Made by a program: the position numbers and the translations under genes. From Bacillus sp. FJAT-26390 (GTDB taxonomy: Bacteria; Bacillota; Bacilli; Paenibacillales; Paenibacillaceae), in contig NZ_MAQX01000032.1 in assembly GCF_001682865.1 (NCBI RefSeq), positions 186,001 to 250,000 of the forward strand: a stretch of DNA of 64,000 nucleotides, given 5' to 3'. Below, one piece after another: positions 25,252 through 33,339 of the stretch. The notes under the pieces were generated by a model. It did not search any database. It was not told the DNA's origin and saw only the letters and a list, made by a program, of their open reading frames with translations. The stretch's first letter is position 1. Every line of letters starts with the position of its first letter.

Positions 25252-25280
25252 AACAAGAAAAGCCGCCCAGCGGCGGCCCT
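25252..25280 (-). terminator. Terminator of galU
   Basis: On the minus strand GCCGCC pairs with GGCGGC around a short loop, followed by TTTTCTTG. It lies 14 bases past the galU stop. Confidence 0.7.
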
Positions 25281-25293
25281 TCAAATGATAGCG

Positions 25294-26172
25294 TTAAGCG
25301 TTCGTCTCTTTCAGCCTATCCAGCAAATACTTCCTGACCTCAGCGCCCAGATCTGCACGCTCTAATGCAAAATCGATCGTAGCCTGCACGAAGCCCAGCT
25401 TATCGCCGACATCATGCCTGCGGCCATCGAAGCGGTAGGCGGATAACGAGGCTATTCGGTTTAGCTGCTGCAAGCTGTCCGTGAGCTGAATTTCCCCAGC
25501 CTTGCCTGGCGTTGCTTTCTCCAGCAGATCGAAAATAACAGGGTCGAGGACATAACGGCCGACAACCGCATAGTTCGAGGGAGCCTGTCCTTGCGCCGGC
25601 TTCTCGATAATATCGCGGACGCGGGCAACCTGCTTGCCGCGCTCGATATCAACGATGCCATACTTATGCGTCTGATCCCAAGGCACTTCCATGACGGCTA
25701 CGACCGACGAATGCTCCTGCTCGTACACATCCATCATTTGGCGCAAGCAAGGGGGATCCGACTTCAAAATATCATCGCCAAGCAATACGGCGAAGGGCTC
25801 GTCCGCAATAAAGCGGCGCGCGCACAGGACTGCATGACCAAGTCCAAGCGGCTCTTTCTGGCGAACGTAATAAATATCAGCCAGCTGCGATATTTTGCGA
25901 ACCATCTCCAGCATTTCCTCGTTATGGCGAGCCTCCAGCTCCATTTCAAGCTCAGCCGATTTGTCAAAATGATCCTCGATTGCCCGCTTGTTGCGACCGC
26001 TGACAATAACGATGCTCTCGATCCCGGATTGAACGGCTTCTTCTACTATATATTGAATAGCAGGCTTATCGATGATTGGCAGCATTTCCTTCGGCTGCGC
26101 CTTCGTGGCGGGCAAAAACCTGGTGCCTAGCCCTCCGGCAGGTATGATCGCTTTCCGTATCCGCTTCTCCAT
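25294..26172 (-). CDS. galU: UTP-glucose-1-phosphate uridylyltransferase
   Basis: Makes UDP-glucose from UTP and glucose 1-phosphate for cell-wall polymers and glycolipids. The 292-residue protein begins with the nucleotide-binding signature AIIPAGGLGTRFLPATKAQPKEML, followed by the sugar-binding stretches LGLGHAVLCA and LLGDDIL. The ATG at 26172 is chosen because GGGGGAG lies nine bases upstream; the frame extends six codons to a TTG without support. It stands alone between araR and a two-component system. Bacilli often carry GalU/GtaB paralogues, so the exact role (for example teichoic acid or exopolysaccharide) is open. Confidence 0.95.
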   Translation of the reverse strand: MEKRIRKAIIPAGGLGTRFLPATKAQPKEMLPIIDKPAIQYIVEEAVQSGIESIVIVSGRNKRAIEDHFDKSAELEMELEARHNEEMLEMVRKISQLADIYYVRQKEPLGLGHAVLCARRFIADEPFAVLLGDDILKSDPPCLRQMMDVYEQEHSSVVAVMEVPWDQTHKYGIVDIERGKQVARVRDIIEKPAQGQAPSNYAVVGRYVLDPVIFDLLEKATPGKAGEIQLTDSLQQLNRIASLSAYRFDGRRHDVGDKLGFVQATIDFALERADLGAEVRKYLLDRLKETNA

Positions 26173-26264
26173 TTGTAGCTTCTCCCCCAAATCGTTACAT
26201 TACACGCAAAATATGCTCCCTTCATCATAACGGTTATCCCCTTATTTATCCATGCTTTAGCGCG

Positions 26265-27656
26265 TTATGAGCTGCTGGGCGGAGCGAGCGGAAGCCGAAT
26301 CATGAAGCTTGCTCCGGCAAGCTGGTCCGCACCCGGATCGAGCGTAATATTCCCGCCGTGAATTCTCGCGATCTTGTGGGCAATCGATAGTCCGAGACCG
26401 CTGCCCCCTTGGCTTCTGTCCCTAGATGCATCGCCTTTATAAAATCGCTCGAACACGCGCTCCCGATCCTCCTCGCTGATGCCAATTCCCGTATCCGTAA
26501 TGCGTACGACAGCGAAGCCGTCCTGTTCCGTTAGGAAGCAAGATATTTTGCCATCCTCAGGGGTGAATTTCATGCTGTTGGAAAGCAGGTTCATCCAAAC
26601 CTGATTAAGCTGATCGCGATCTGCGGTAATGGTGGTCTCCTCCATTAGCAGCTCAACCGTCTGCCTCTTCGCAATCCAATGAGGCTCGCATGCCAGTACG
26701 ACATCGCGCAGCTGTCGATCCAGCCGATACGACTCGGGATGGAAAGGATGATGCTGCGAATCCAGCGATGCCAAGTTGAGCAGATTCTCGCTCAAACGCG
26801 AAAGGCGCATGCTCTCTTGCTTAATGATGCTAATGTAACGCTCCCGCTCCGCTTCCGTTACTTCCTCGCTGCGCAGCGCTTCGGCGAAGCCGCCAATCGA
26901 GGTGAGCGGCGACTGGATTTCATGCGATACGTTCGATACGAAATCCTGTCGCATCATTTCGAGCTGCGACAAGCTGAGCGCCATTTTGTTCATGCCCTCG
27001 GCCAGCTCGCCAAGCTCATCGCCGCGCCTTGCAGGCAAGCGGACGCTAAAATCACCTTCTGACATGCGCGTTGCGGCGTTCGTCATCATTTTTAACGGCA
27101 TCACCAAATAACGCGCCGCTACCAAGATCAGCACGCTGCCGACCAAGAGCAGCGTGACGAGCAGCGTTACTGCCGTCCAGATAAAGTTGCTATTTTGCGG
27201 AAAACGATCCGGCTGAACGAATAACGCCCACCTCTCGCTGCCGAACTGCGCCAGCTTGCCAAAAGCCGGCGGCAATGGCGGCTCCCCTACCTCGCTGAAT
27301 ATGTTCAGCCGAACCGTGCTGCCCCGGAATGCGCTGAGCAGCTGCTCATATGTGAGACTTCTGAGCATCAGCTCGCTTCGCTCTCCGGCTGTTACGACCC
27401 GATTGTTAATGCTGACCGCGATAATCGATTGCCCCTGCAGAGCAGACATTTCATCCAAAAAAACCTTTATCGAAGTAGGCTTGGACACGGCATACAGCTG
27501 CTCGATCCGATCAATCGACTTCTCCATTAATTGCGGCAGCTGCCCCCTTGCATCCCGCTTGAACATTTGATTCGTAAATAGAAAAGCAACGCCAATGCTG
27601 ATCAATACGATAATGAGAAAAGTGGCGGTTATCCGCACGTATAAGCTATGAATCAT
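26265..27656 (-). CDS. Two-component sensor histidine kinase (HAMP-containing)
   Basis: A membrane sensor kinase of 463 residues. Two transmembrane helices (about 8-28 and 158-181) flank an extracellular sensor domain of about 130 residues; a HAMP domain (about 182-234), a HisKA domain with the phosphorylated His245 (VSHEIQSPLTS) and an HATPase domain with DTGIGI and GGSGLGLSIAHKI follow. The ATG at 27656 overlaps the TGA of the response regulator gene by four bases (ATGA), with GGAGG seven bases before it; the in-frame ATG at 27662 is too close to the ribosome site. The signal is unknown. Confidence 0.93.
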   Translation of the reverse strand: MIHSLYVRITATFLIIVLISIGVAFLFTNQMFKRDARGQLPQLMEKSIDRIEQLYAVSKPTSIKVFLDEMSALQGQSIIAVSINNRVVTAGERSELMLRSLTYEQLLSAFRGSTVRLNIFSEVGEPPLPPAFGKLAQFGSERWALFVQPDRFPQNSNFIWTAVTLLVTLLLVGSVLILVAARYLVMPLKMMTNAATRMSEGDFSVRLPARRGDELGELAEGMNKMALSLSQLEMMRQDFVSNVSHEIQSPLTSIGGFAEALRSEEVTEAERERYISIIKQESMRLSRLSENLLNLASLDSQHHPFHPESYRLDRQLRDVVLACEPHWIAKRQTVELLMEETTITADRDQLNQVWMNLLSNSMKFTPEDGKISCFLTEQDGFAVVRITDTGIGISEEDRERVFERFYKGDASRDRSQGGSGLGLSIAHKIARIHGGNITLDPGADQLAGASFMIRLPLAPPSSS

Positions 27657-28327
27657 GCCCATTCCTCCAGCCGATACCCAAGGCCGCGGATCGTGACGAT
27701 ACGAAAGCGGTACTGCTCCTCGGGAAAGCGGTCACGCAGCCTTTTGATATGTACATCCACCGTTCGCTCGTCGCCCTCGTAATCCATCCCCCATATTTGT
27801 TCAATAAGCTGATCCCGCGCGAAGGTTTTGCCCGGATAGCTTGCCAGCTTGAACAGCAGCTCGAACTCTTTGGGCGGCAATGTAAACTTCTCTCCGCTCG
27901 CAGACATATGGAAGTCGGTTTGGTTCATGGTGACATCGCCAAATTCGACGGTCTGGGATGCGGTTATCCGGTATCTCTTGAGCAGCGCCTTGACCCTCGC
28001 AACCAGCTCCGGCGGATCAAACGGCTTAACCATATAATCATCCGCTCCAAGCTCAAAGCCTCTTACCTTCTGGGAGGTTTCCCCTTTGGCAGTCAGCATG
28101 AGCAGCGGGATATCATAGCTTGATCGCATAGCCGCGCAAAGCGCCCAGCCATCCATACGCGGCATCATCACATCGATAATCGCGAGATCAGCGCGAACCG
28201 CCTCAAGCTTCTCTAGTGCATCTACTCCATCTATCGCTTCAATGACCTGATAACCTTCTCTTTTCAAAAATAGGCCAACCAGCTCTCTAATGTTCGGATC
28301 ATCATCCGCAACGACGATTTTCGGCAT
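27653..28327 (-). CDS. OmpR-family response regulator
   Basis: Partner of the sensor kinase downstream. The receiver domain (1-118) has the acidic pocket ADDDPN, the phosphorylated Asp52 (IIDVMMPRMDGW), Thr in LMLTAKG and Lys in DDYMVKPF. The C-terminal winged helix (about 125-224) shows LPPKEFELLFKLASYPGKTF and DERTVDVHIKRLRDRF. The ATG at 28327 follows GGAGGACACACAAG; the frame runs 13 codons further up without a ribosome site. It is translationally coupled to the kinase gene. Promoter targets are unknown. Confidence 0.94.
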   Translation of the reverse strand: MPKIVVADDDPNIRELVGLFLKREGYQVIEAIDGVDALEKLEAVRADLAIIDVMMPRMDGWALCAAMRSSYDIPLLMLTAKGETSQKVRGFELGADDYMVKPFDPPELVARVKALLKRYRITASQTVEFGDVTMNQTDFHMSASGEKFTLPPKEFELLFKLASYPGKTFARDQLIEQIWGMDYEGDERTVDVHIKRLRDRFPEEQYRFRIVTIRGLGYRLEEWA

Positions 28328-28484
28328 CTTGTGTGTCCTCCAGACCTGCTTATGTAGTCGACGCAATCAGCATACAATACGAACATGAACGTTACATGAA
28401 CGATATTGACTTTGATGCTAGATTGTAATAATTTTAAAGTAGTATTTATTATCTCAGAGCATTTTTAACTGGAGGCGAATATAG

Positions 28485-29429
28485 ATGACTTATAAAACGA
28501 TTATTATCGGTACAGGTCCTGCCGGACTAACATCTGCTATTTACTTGGCTCGCGCGAACATGGAGCCGCTTGTTATTGAAGGCTGGCAGCCAGGCGGCCA
28601 ACTTACAACAACAACGGAGGTCGAGAATTTCCCGGGTTTCCCTGACGGCATCCTCGGCAGCGAGCTGATGTCCAATATGCGCAAGCAAGCGCAGCGCTTC
28701 GGCGCTACATTCAAGACGGGCTCCGTAAAAAGCGTGGATTTCAGCAAACGTCCTTATACGCTTGACGTGGAAGGCATTGGCGAGCTGAAGGCGGAATCGA
28801 TCATTATTTCGACAGGCGCTTCGGCTAAATACCTTGGCATTCCAGGCGAGCAAGAAAATATCGGACGCGGAGTCAGCACTTGCGCTACATGCGACGGCTT
28901 CTTCTTCCGCGGCAAAAAAATTATCGTAGTCGGCGGCGGCGACTCCGCAATGGAGGAAGCGGTGTTCCTTACTCGCTTCGCATCCGAAGTAAGACTCGTG
29001 CACCGTCGCGACGATTTGCGCGCATCAAAAATTATGCAGGACCGCGCTCGCGCCAACGACAAGATCGTTTGGAGCTTAAACCGCACGCCGCTTGAAGTCG
29101 CTGCTACAGGCATGGGCTTGCAAGGGTTGAAGGTGCGCAATAATGAAACGGGCGAGGAAGAGCTTCTTGAGACGGATGGCGTATTTGTTACCATCGGACA
29201 CACGCCTAATACCGGCTTCCTTGGCGGCCAAATCGATACGGACGATCAAGGCTACATTATCGTGAAGCCGGGCACCACAGAGACGAACATCCCAGGCGTA
29301 TACGCCTGCGGCGACGTTCAAGACCGCAATTACCGCCAAGCGATTACCGCTGCGGGAAGCGGCTGTATGGCTGCTCTTGATTGCGAGCGTTTCTTGGAAT
29401 CACAGGCACATGAAGAGGTTCATGCGTAA
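28485..29429 (+). CDS. trxB: Thioredoxin reductase
   Basis: Reduces thioredoxin with NADPH. The 314-residue flavoprotein has the FAD motif IIIGTGPAGLTSAIYLARA at the N-terminus, the redox-active pair Cys133/Cys136 (CATCDG), the NADP-binding GGGDSAMEEA and the C-terminal FAD contact YACGDVQD. GGAGG precedes the ATG. It is divergent from the response regulator and followed by a terminator at 29.57 kb. No thioredoxin gene is adjacent. Confidence 0.97.
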   Translation: MTYKTIIIGTGPAGLTSAIYLARANMEPLVIEGWQPGGQLTTTTEVENFPGFPDGILGSELMSNMRKQAQRFGATFKTGSVKSVDFSKRPYTLDVEGIGELKAESIIISTGASAKYLGIPGEQENIGRGVSTCATCDGFFFRGKKIIVVGGGDSAMEEAVFLTRFASEVRLVHRRDDLRASKIMQDRARANDKIVWSLNRTPLEVAATGMGLQGLKVRNNETGEEELLETDGVFVTIGHTPNTGFLGGQIDTDDQGYIIVKPGTTETNIPGVYACGDVQDRNYRQAITAAGSGCMAALDCERFLESQAHEEVHA

Positions 29430-29571
29430 ACTTTTTTTTGCGAACCGACTAGTACAATACGTGCAAATTATGTATAATAAAATTGTTGAGAGATACAATA
29501 GAAAGGCAATGCTACCGCAACCATTTGTTCGCAATATGCTTCGCGTGAGCGGCGCCTGAACGTATTATGGG

Positions 29572-29618
29572 AAAAGGTACAACCTCGGCTTTTATGAGCA
29601 GAGATTGTACCTTTTTTC
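29572..29618 (+). terminator. Terminator downstream of trxB
   Basis: AAAAGGTACAA pairs with TTGTACCTTTT around a 14-base loop region and ends in six T. It lies about 140 bases after the trxB stop; a possible -10 box (TATAAT, 29473-29478) sits between. Confidence 0.85.
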
Positions 29619-29671
29619 GCGTTTATAAGCTGTTTTCCACACTCTTTTTATACCATTTATAAGGAGCAATT

Positions 29672-31672
29672 ATGATGTTATTAGAAGCTATATATCACAG
29701 GCCAAAACAAAACTGGGCTTACGCCTACGACGGTAAAACGCTGCACCTCCGCTTGCGCACCAAAAAAGACGATGTCGCAACAGTAGAAGCCATTGTTGGT
29801 GACAAGTATGCGTGGGACCAAACCCTTACAACGGTCCCGATGCGCATTTTCTCATCCGATGCTTTGTTTGATTATTGGGAGACGGCCGTCATTCCGCCCT
29901 TCCGCCGGCTGCGCTATGCGTTCCGTTTAACTAGCGGCGCTGAGTCGATTATTTTCTCGGACAAGGGCGTTGAGCTTACGCTTCCCGACAACTCCAATTC
30001 ATTTTTCGACTTCCCTTATATTAATCCGATCGACGTGTTCGCGCCGCCGGCTTGGGTGAAGGATGCTGTGTTCTATCAAATCTTCCCGGAGCGGTTTGCG
30101 AACGGCGACCCGTCGCTGAGTCCGAAAAACGTACTGCCTTGGGGCGGCGAGCCGACTCCTCAGAACTTTTTTGGCGGCGATCTGCAAGGTGTAATCGATC
30201 ATTTGGATCATATATCCGAGCTTGGCATAAATGCGGTCTACTTCACGCCGCTATTCGAAGCGACGACTAACCATAAATACGATACGCAGGATTATATGAA
30301 GGTTGATCCGCATTTTGGCACAAACGAGAAGCTCAAGGAATTGGTTGATGCCTGCCATGCCCGCGGCATTCGCGTGCTGCTTGACGCCGTATTCAATCAT
30401 TCCGGCAAAACGTTCCCGCCATTCGTCGATGCGCAAAAGAACGGCCAGCAGTCGAAGTATGCGGATTGGTTCTATGTTCGGGAGTGGCCGCTGCAGGTCG
30501 TTGATGGCGTCCCTTCTTACGAGACTTTCGCCTTTGAACCGCTCATGCCTAAGCTGAACACCGAGCACCCGGAAGTAAAGCAATACTTATTCGAGGTTGC
30601 GCGTTACTGGATCGAGGAGATCGGCATCGATGGCTGGCGCCTTGACGTAGCTAATGAGGTTGACCATCAGTTTTGGCGTGAATTCCGCAAGACGGTAAAA
30701 GACGTCAATCCGGAAGCGTACATTTTGGGTGAAATTTGGCATGATTCGATGATGTGGCTGCAGGGCGATCAATTCGATGCGGTCATGAACTATCCGTTCA
30801 CGAACGCGGTGCTCGATTTCTTCGCCTATCAAACAATCGACGCGACTTCCTTCGCCCATGCGATCGGCACGCAGCTTGCTGCCTATCCGCAGCAAGTAAC
30901 GGAAGCGGCATTTAATTTGCTTGATAGCCACGACACGCCAAGGCTGCTCACGATCTGCGAGGACAATACGGAAGCGATGAAGCTCTCCTCCTTGTTCCAG
31001 CTGACTTACCCTGGAACCCCATGCATTTATTACGGGGATGAGGTAGGCATAAACGGTGCAGGCGACCCTGGCTGCCGCAAATGCATGGTATGGGACGAGG
31101 CTGAGCAAAATGGCGAGCTGCTGCAATTTTACAAGGCAGCAATTGGCCTTCGCCACCGTTATAGCGCGCTTCGCAGCACGGACATCCGCTTCGTGCATGT
31201 CGGCGCAGAAGACGGCACCTTGGTGTACGAACGCCGTGATGGCGACCAGCGCTTGCTTGTTGCGCTGAATGCGCGCGGCAAAGCTGCCGACGTTAGCTTC
31301 ACGATTGATTCGGCTGCGTCCGCTGGGCAAGATGCAACTCCTCACGCTGTAGCTTTCACAGGCTTCGCTAGCAAAGAGGTGGCTGCCGCTGAGAATGCAG
31401 CGCCAGCTGAAGCTTTGAAAGCTGAAGTTAATACCGTCACAGCTGAGGCTGCTGAGGAAATGGGCGCTGCTGCTGTTCAAGGGAACGACTTGACCGATGC
31501 TGCTGCCGCTGTCGTGAAGAGCAATAACGATTCGACTTGGTCCGTTTTGTTGTCAAGCGTTAGCGAAATCGCTGAAAGCTCTAGCGTAGCAAGCAATGCC
31601 GCGGGCAAGCTGAAGCTTACGCTGCCAGCTTATGGCTTTGTGATTTTGGAGCAAGCCAAAGCTGACGTTTAA
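29672..31672 (+). CDS. GH13 cyclomaltodextrinase/neopullulanase-type amylase with Ala-rich insertion
   Basis: An intracellular GH13 enzyme (no signal peptide) that hydrolyses cyclodextrins, pullulan or maltodextrins. Residues 1-120 are the N-terminal domain typical of the cyclomaltodextrinase subfamily; the TIM barrel carries nucleophile Asp325 (GWRLDVANEVD), acid/base Glu354 (ILGEIW) and Asp421 (LLDSHDTPR). Relatives are near 585 residues; this protein has 666. The extra length is a low-complexity Ala/Glu-rich insert (about residues 547-620) inside the C-terminal beta domain, after which the normal ending LPAYGFVILE resumes. AAGGAG precedes the start. It is a single gene, apart from the maltodextrin cluster 3 kb away but clearly in the same pathway. 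Confidence 0.93.
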   Translation: MMLLEAIYHRPKQNWAYAYDGKTLHLRLRTKKDDVATVEAIVGDKYAWDQTLTTVPMRIFSSDALFDYWETAVIPPFRRLRYAFRLTSGAESIIFSDKGVELTLPDNSNSFFDFPYINPIDVFAPPAWVKDAVFYQIFPERFANGDPSLSPKNVLPWGGEPTPQNFFGGDLQGVIDHLDHISELGINAVYFTPLFEATTNHKYDTQDYMKVDPHFGTNEKLKELVDACHARGIRVLLDAVFNHSGKTFPPFVDAQKNGQQSKYADWFYVREWPLQVVDGVPSYETFAFEPLMPKLNTEHPEVKQYLFEVARYWIEEIGIDGWRLDVANEVDHQFWREFRKTVKDVNPEAYILGEIWHDSMMWLQGDQFDAVMNYPFTNAVLDFFAYQTIDATSFAHAIGTQLAAYPQQVTEAAFNLLDSHDTPRLLTICEDNTEAMKLSSLFQLTYPGTPCIYYGDEVGINGAGDPGCRKCMVWDEAEQNGELLQFYKAAIGLRHRYSALRSTDIRFVHVGAEDGTLVYERRDGDQRLLVALNARGKAADVSFTIDSAASAGQDATPHAVAFTGFASKEVAAAENAAPAEALKAEVNTVTAEAAEEMGAAAVQGNDLTDAAAAVVKSNNDSTWSVLLSSVSEIAESSSVASNAAGKLKLTLPAYGFVILEQAKADV

Positions 31673-31707
31673 TGGTTAGCTGTAGTTGCTCGAAGTAAAG
31701 GCATAGA

Positions 31708-31744
31708 CAAAGAGGCGGTCCACCCGATGGACTGCCTCTTTGCG
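31708..31744 (+). terminator. Terminator of the GH13 enzyme at 29.7 kb
   Basis: AAAGAGGC, a bulge and GTCCA pair with TGGAC and GCCTCTTT around CCCGA. The T tract is short, so strength is moderate. Confidence 0.7.
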
Positions 31745-31861
31745 CTTTGCTGAACGAGTCAGTAAGGTGCGGCAGCGTACGATCCCCTTTTGCCACACGC
31801 CAGCTTCACTCTATAAGCACCTATACGTGCTGCTCCCAATATTTTTTTATGCCCCTGAATA

Positions 31862-32173
31862 TTAAGATGACTTATTTTTAATTTGTTTTTGCAATTGAGC
31901 GATTTGTTTCTGCATCTGCTCTATCTGTAGCTGCACTTGCTGCTGCTCACGCTGTTTGTCCTGCTGGTCCTTTTGCGATTGAATTTGTGCCTTCTGTTCT
32001 TGCTCCAGCGCTAGAGCCTGCCCCGCAGCTGTAATTATATCCCCAGCCGTAACTAGCAGCTGCCCAATAAACTGGATGAGATCCGGAAGATTATCCCCAT
32101 TATCAAAAATAATATTGTCTCTCGTTCTACCGCTTCTTGCGCCTTTGCCCGGGTTATCACGGTTGTACGCCAT
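31862..32173 (-). CDS. Small Gln-rich coiled-coil protein, unknown function
   Basis: A 103-residue protein with no family I recognise. Residues 1-25 are basic and Asn/Gly-rich, residues 28-55 form a mildly hydrophobic helix (LPDLIQFIGQLLVTAGDIITAAGQAL), and residues 56-100 form a highly charged, Gln-rich coiled coil (QKDQQDKQREQQQ, then QMQKQIAQLQKQI). The ATG at 32173 follows GAGGG at seven bases, so it is a real gene. The pattern suggests a scaffold or small structural (perhaps spore) protein; nothing in the neighbourhood points to a partner. Confidence 0.75.
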   Translation of the reverse strand: MAYNRDNPGKGARSGRTRDNIIFDNGDNLPDLIQFIGQLLVTAGDIITAAGQALALEQEQKAQIQSQKDQQDKQREQQQVQLQIEQMQKQIAQLQKQIKNKSS

Positions 32174-32288
32174 ACGAGTCCCTCATTTCATATTAAAATA
32201 TTCGCCGTCGTGAAATTAGGTGACAATTTACATTTTATCCCTATGTTGCAAGTGCCGCTAGACAATCGCATATGGTTCATGCCATAAT

Positions 32289-32306
32289 AACTTAAACGAT
32301 TAAGTT
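32289..32306. promoter_or_regulatory. LacI-type operator before the regulator gene
   Basis: AACTTAAACGATTAAGTT is an inverted repeat differing by one base from the operator at 33291-33308 in front of the MFS gene. It suggests autoregulation by the LacI-type protein. Confidence 0.8.
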
Positions 32307-33270
32307 GTTAGTTTTCATACGAGCAAGGAGCTGCATACCCATCAAAAAAGCTACGCTTAAGGATATTGCGAAAGCCGCCCAAGTTTCCGTCGCTACAGTA
32401 AGCTATGTGCTCAACAACGTTACCAACCAGACGATCCCCGATGAGACCAAATGCCGGGTGCTGGATGCCGCAAAGCAATTGAACTACGTTCCAAACCTAG
32501 CCGCGCGCTCACTGGTGAAGCAAAAGTCAGGCTTGATCGGCATCCTCATCAACCGGGCGAACAACGAGGGGATTTGGAAGCAGCTTCGTTACGCTTCATT
32601 CATTAATCGGCTTGAGCGTCTGTTAACGGATCGAGGCTACCATGTCGTCTTATCATCGCTTGAGGCCTTGAATCCAAAGCTCGATGTAATATCGGAGCGA
32701 AAATTAGACGGCGTGTTTGTCGTAGACGTAAAAAGCGAAAATTTCCATCTCATATCCAGCCACTTCTCCGAAGGCGTGCCGCTCATTGTCATCGACAGCA
32801 TCATTGATGACCCGCTTTTTTATAAAGTGAACTTTGATTATAGCGACGCTTTTGCCAAAGCAAGTGCCTCATCGCTCCTCCATCCCAGCTATATCGTTAT
32901 GGACAGCTTGAATAATGCCGAGCTTACCCAGTCCATAATTAACAGCAGCGGCATTGATCCAAAGCTCATTCATATGATGGAGGATGAAGATCAGCTGCAG
33001 CGATTTCTTGATCAACATGCGGATAAAAGCGGAGTCGTACTCAACGAATTCATCGGGGCGATCACAGCAAAGTATGCCAATCCGGCGAAGCTCGCCGTTA
33101 TTTGCACCGCTGATTGCCCAGAAATCCTGCCGGCAGCAGTGACGCGTGTCCAGTACGACAATCGCAAGACAGATGAAGCTTTTCAACTGATGATGACCCT
33201 TCTAGACGATCCAAGGGCTGGTCCTGAGCATAAATATATTGAAGTCGAAGCAAGTCCAAGCGCAGAGTAA
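32305..33270 (+). CDS. LacI/GalR-family transcriptional regulator with atypical start
   Basis: A LacI-type repressor. The N-terminal helix-turn-helix is clear (TLKDIAKAAQVSVATVSYVLNN, hinge NLAARSL), followed by a divergent and rather short effector domain. The only canonical in-frame start is TTG at 32305, which falls inside the operator and has no ribosome site. A good ribosome site (AAGGAG, 32325-32330) instead points to ATA at 32335 or ATC at 32341, directly before the KKATLKDIAKAA beginning, where relatives have ATG. So translation probably starts at a non-AUG codon, or the start was mutated. It precedes an MFS exporter that carries the same operator, its likely target. Confidence 0.85.
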   Translation: MLVFIRARSCIPIKKATLKDIAKAAQVSVATVSYVLNNVTNQTIPDETKCRVLDAAKQLNYVPNLAARSLVKQKSGLIGILINRANNEGIWKQLRYASFINRLERLLTDRGYHVVLSSLEALNPKLDVISERKLDGVFVVDVKSENFHLISSHFSEGVPLIVIDSIIDDPLFYKVNFDYSDAFAKASASSLLHPSYIVMDSLNNAELTQSIINSSGIDPKLIHMMEDEDQLQRFLDQHADKSGVVLNEFIGAITAKYANPAKLAVICTADCPEILPAAVTRVQYDNRKTDEAFQLMMTLLDDPRAGPEHKYIEVEASPSAE

Positions 33271-33290
33271 TCTCTGCCTTTTTCTATAAT

Positions 33291-33308
33291 AACTTAAACG
33301 TTTAAGTT
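33291..33308. promoter_or_regulatory. LacI-type operator before the MFS gene
   Basis: AACTTAAACGTTTAAGTT is a perfect 18-bp palindrome with the central CG typical of LacI-family operators. It lies 32 bases before the MFS start. Confidence 0.85.
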
Positions 33309-33339
33309 AAGCTCCACCCACATTAAGGAGGAATAACCT

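Noticed and set aside
30587..31480. 297-codon open frame antisense to the GH13 enzyme
   Set aside because: Shadow of a conserved enzyme gene with no ribosome site or recognisable domain.
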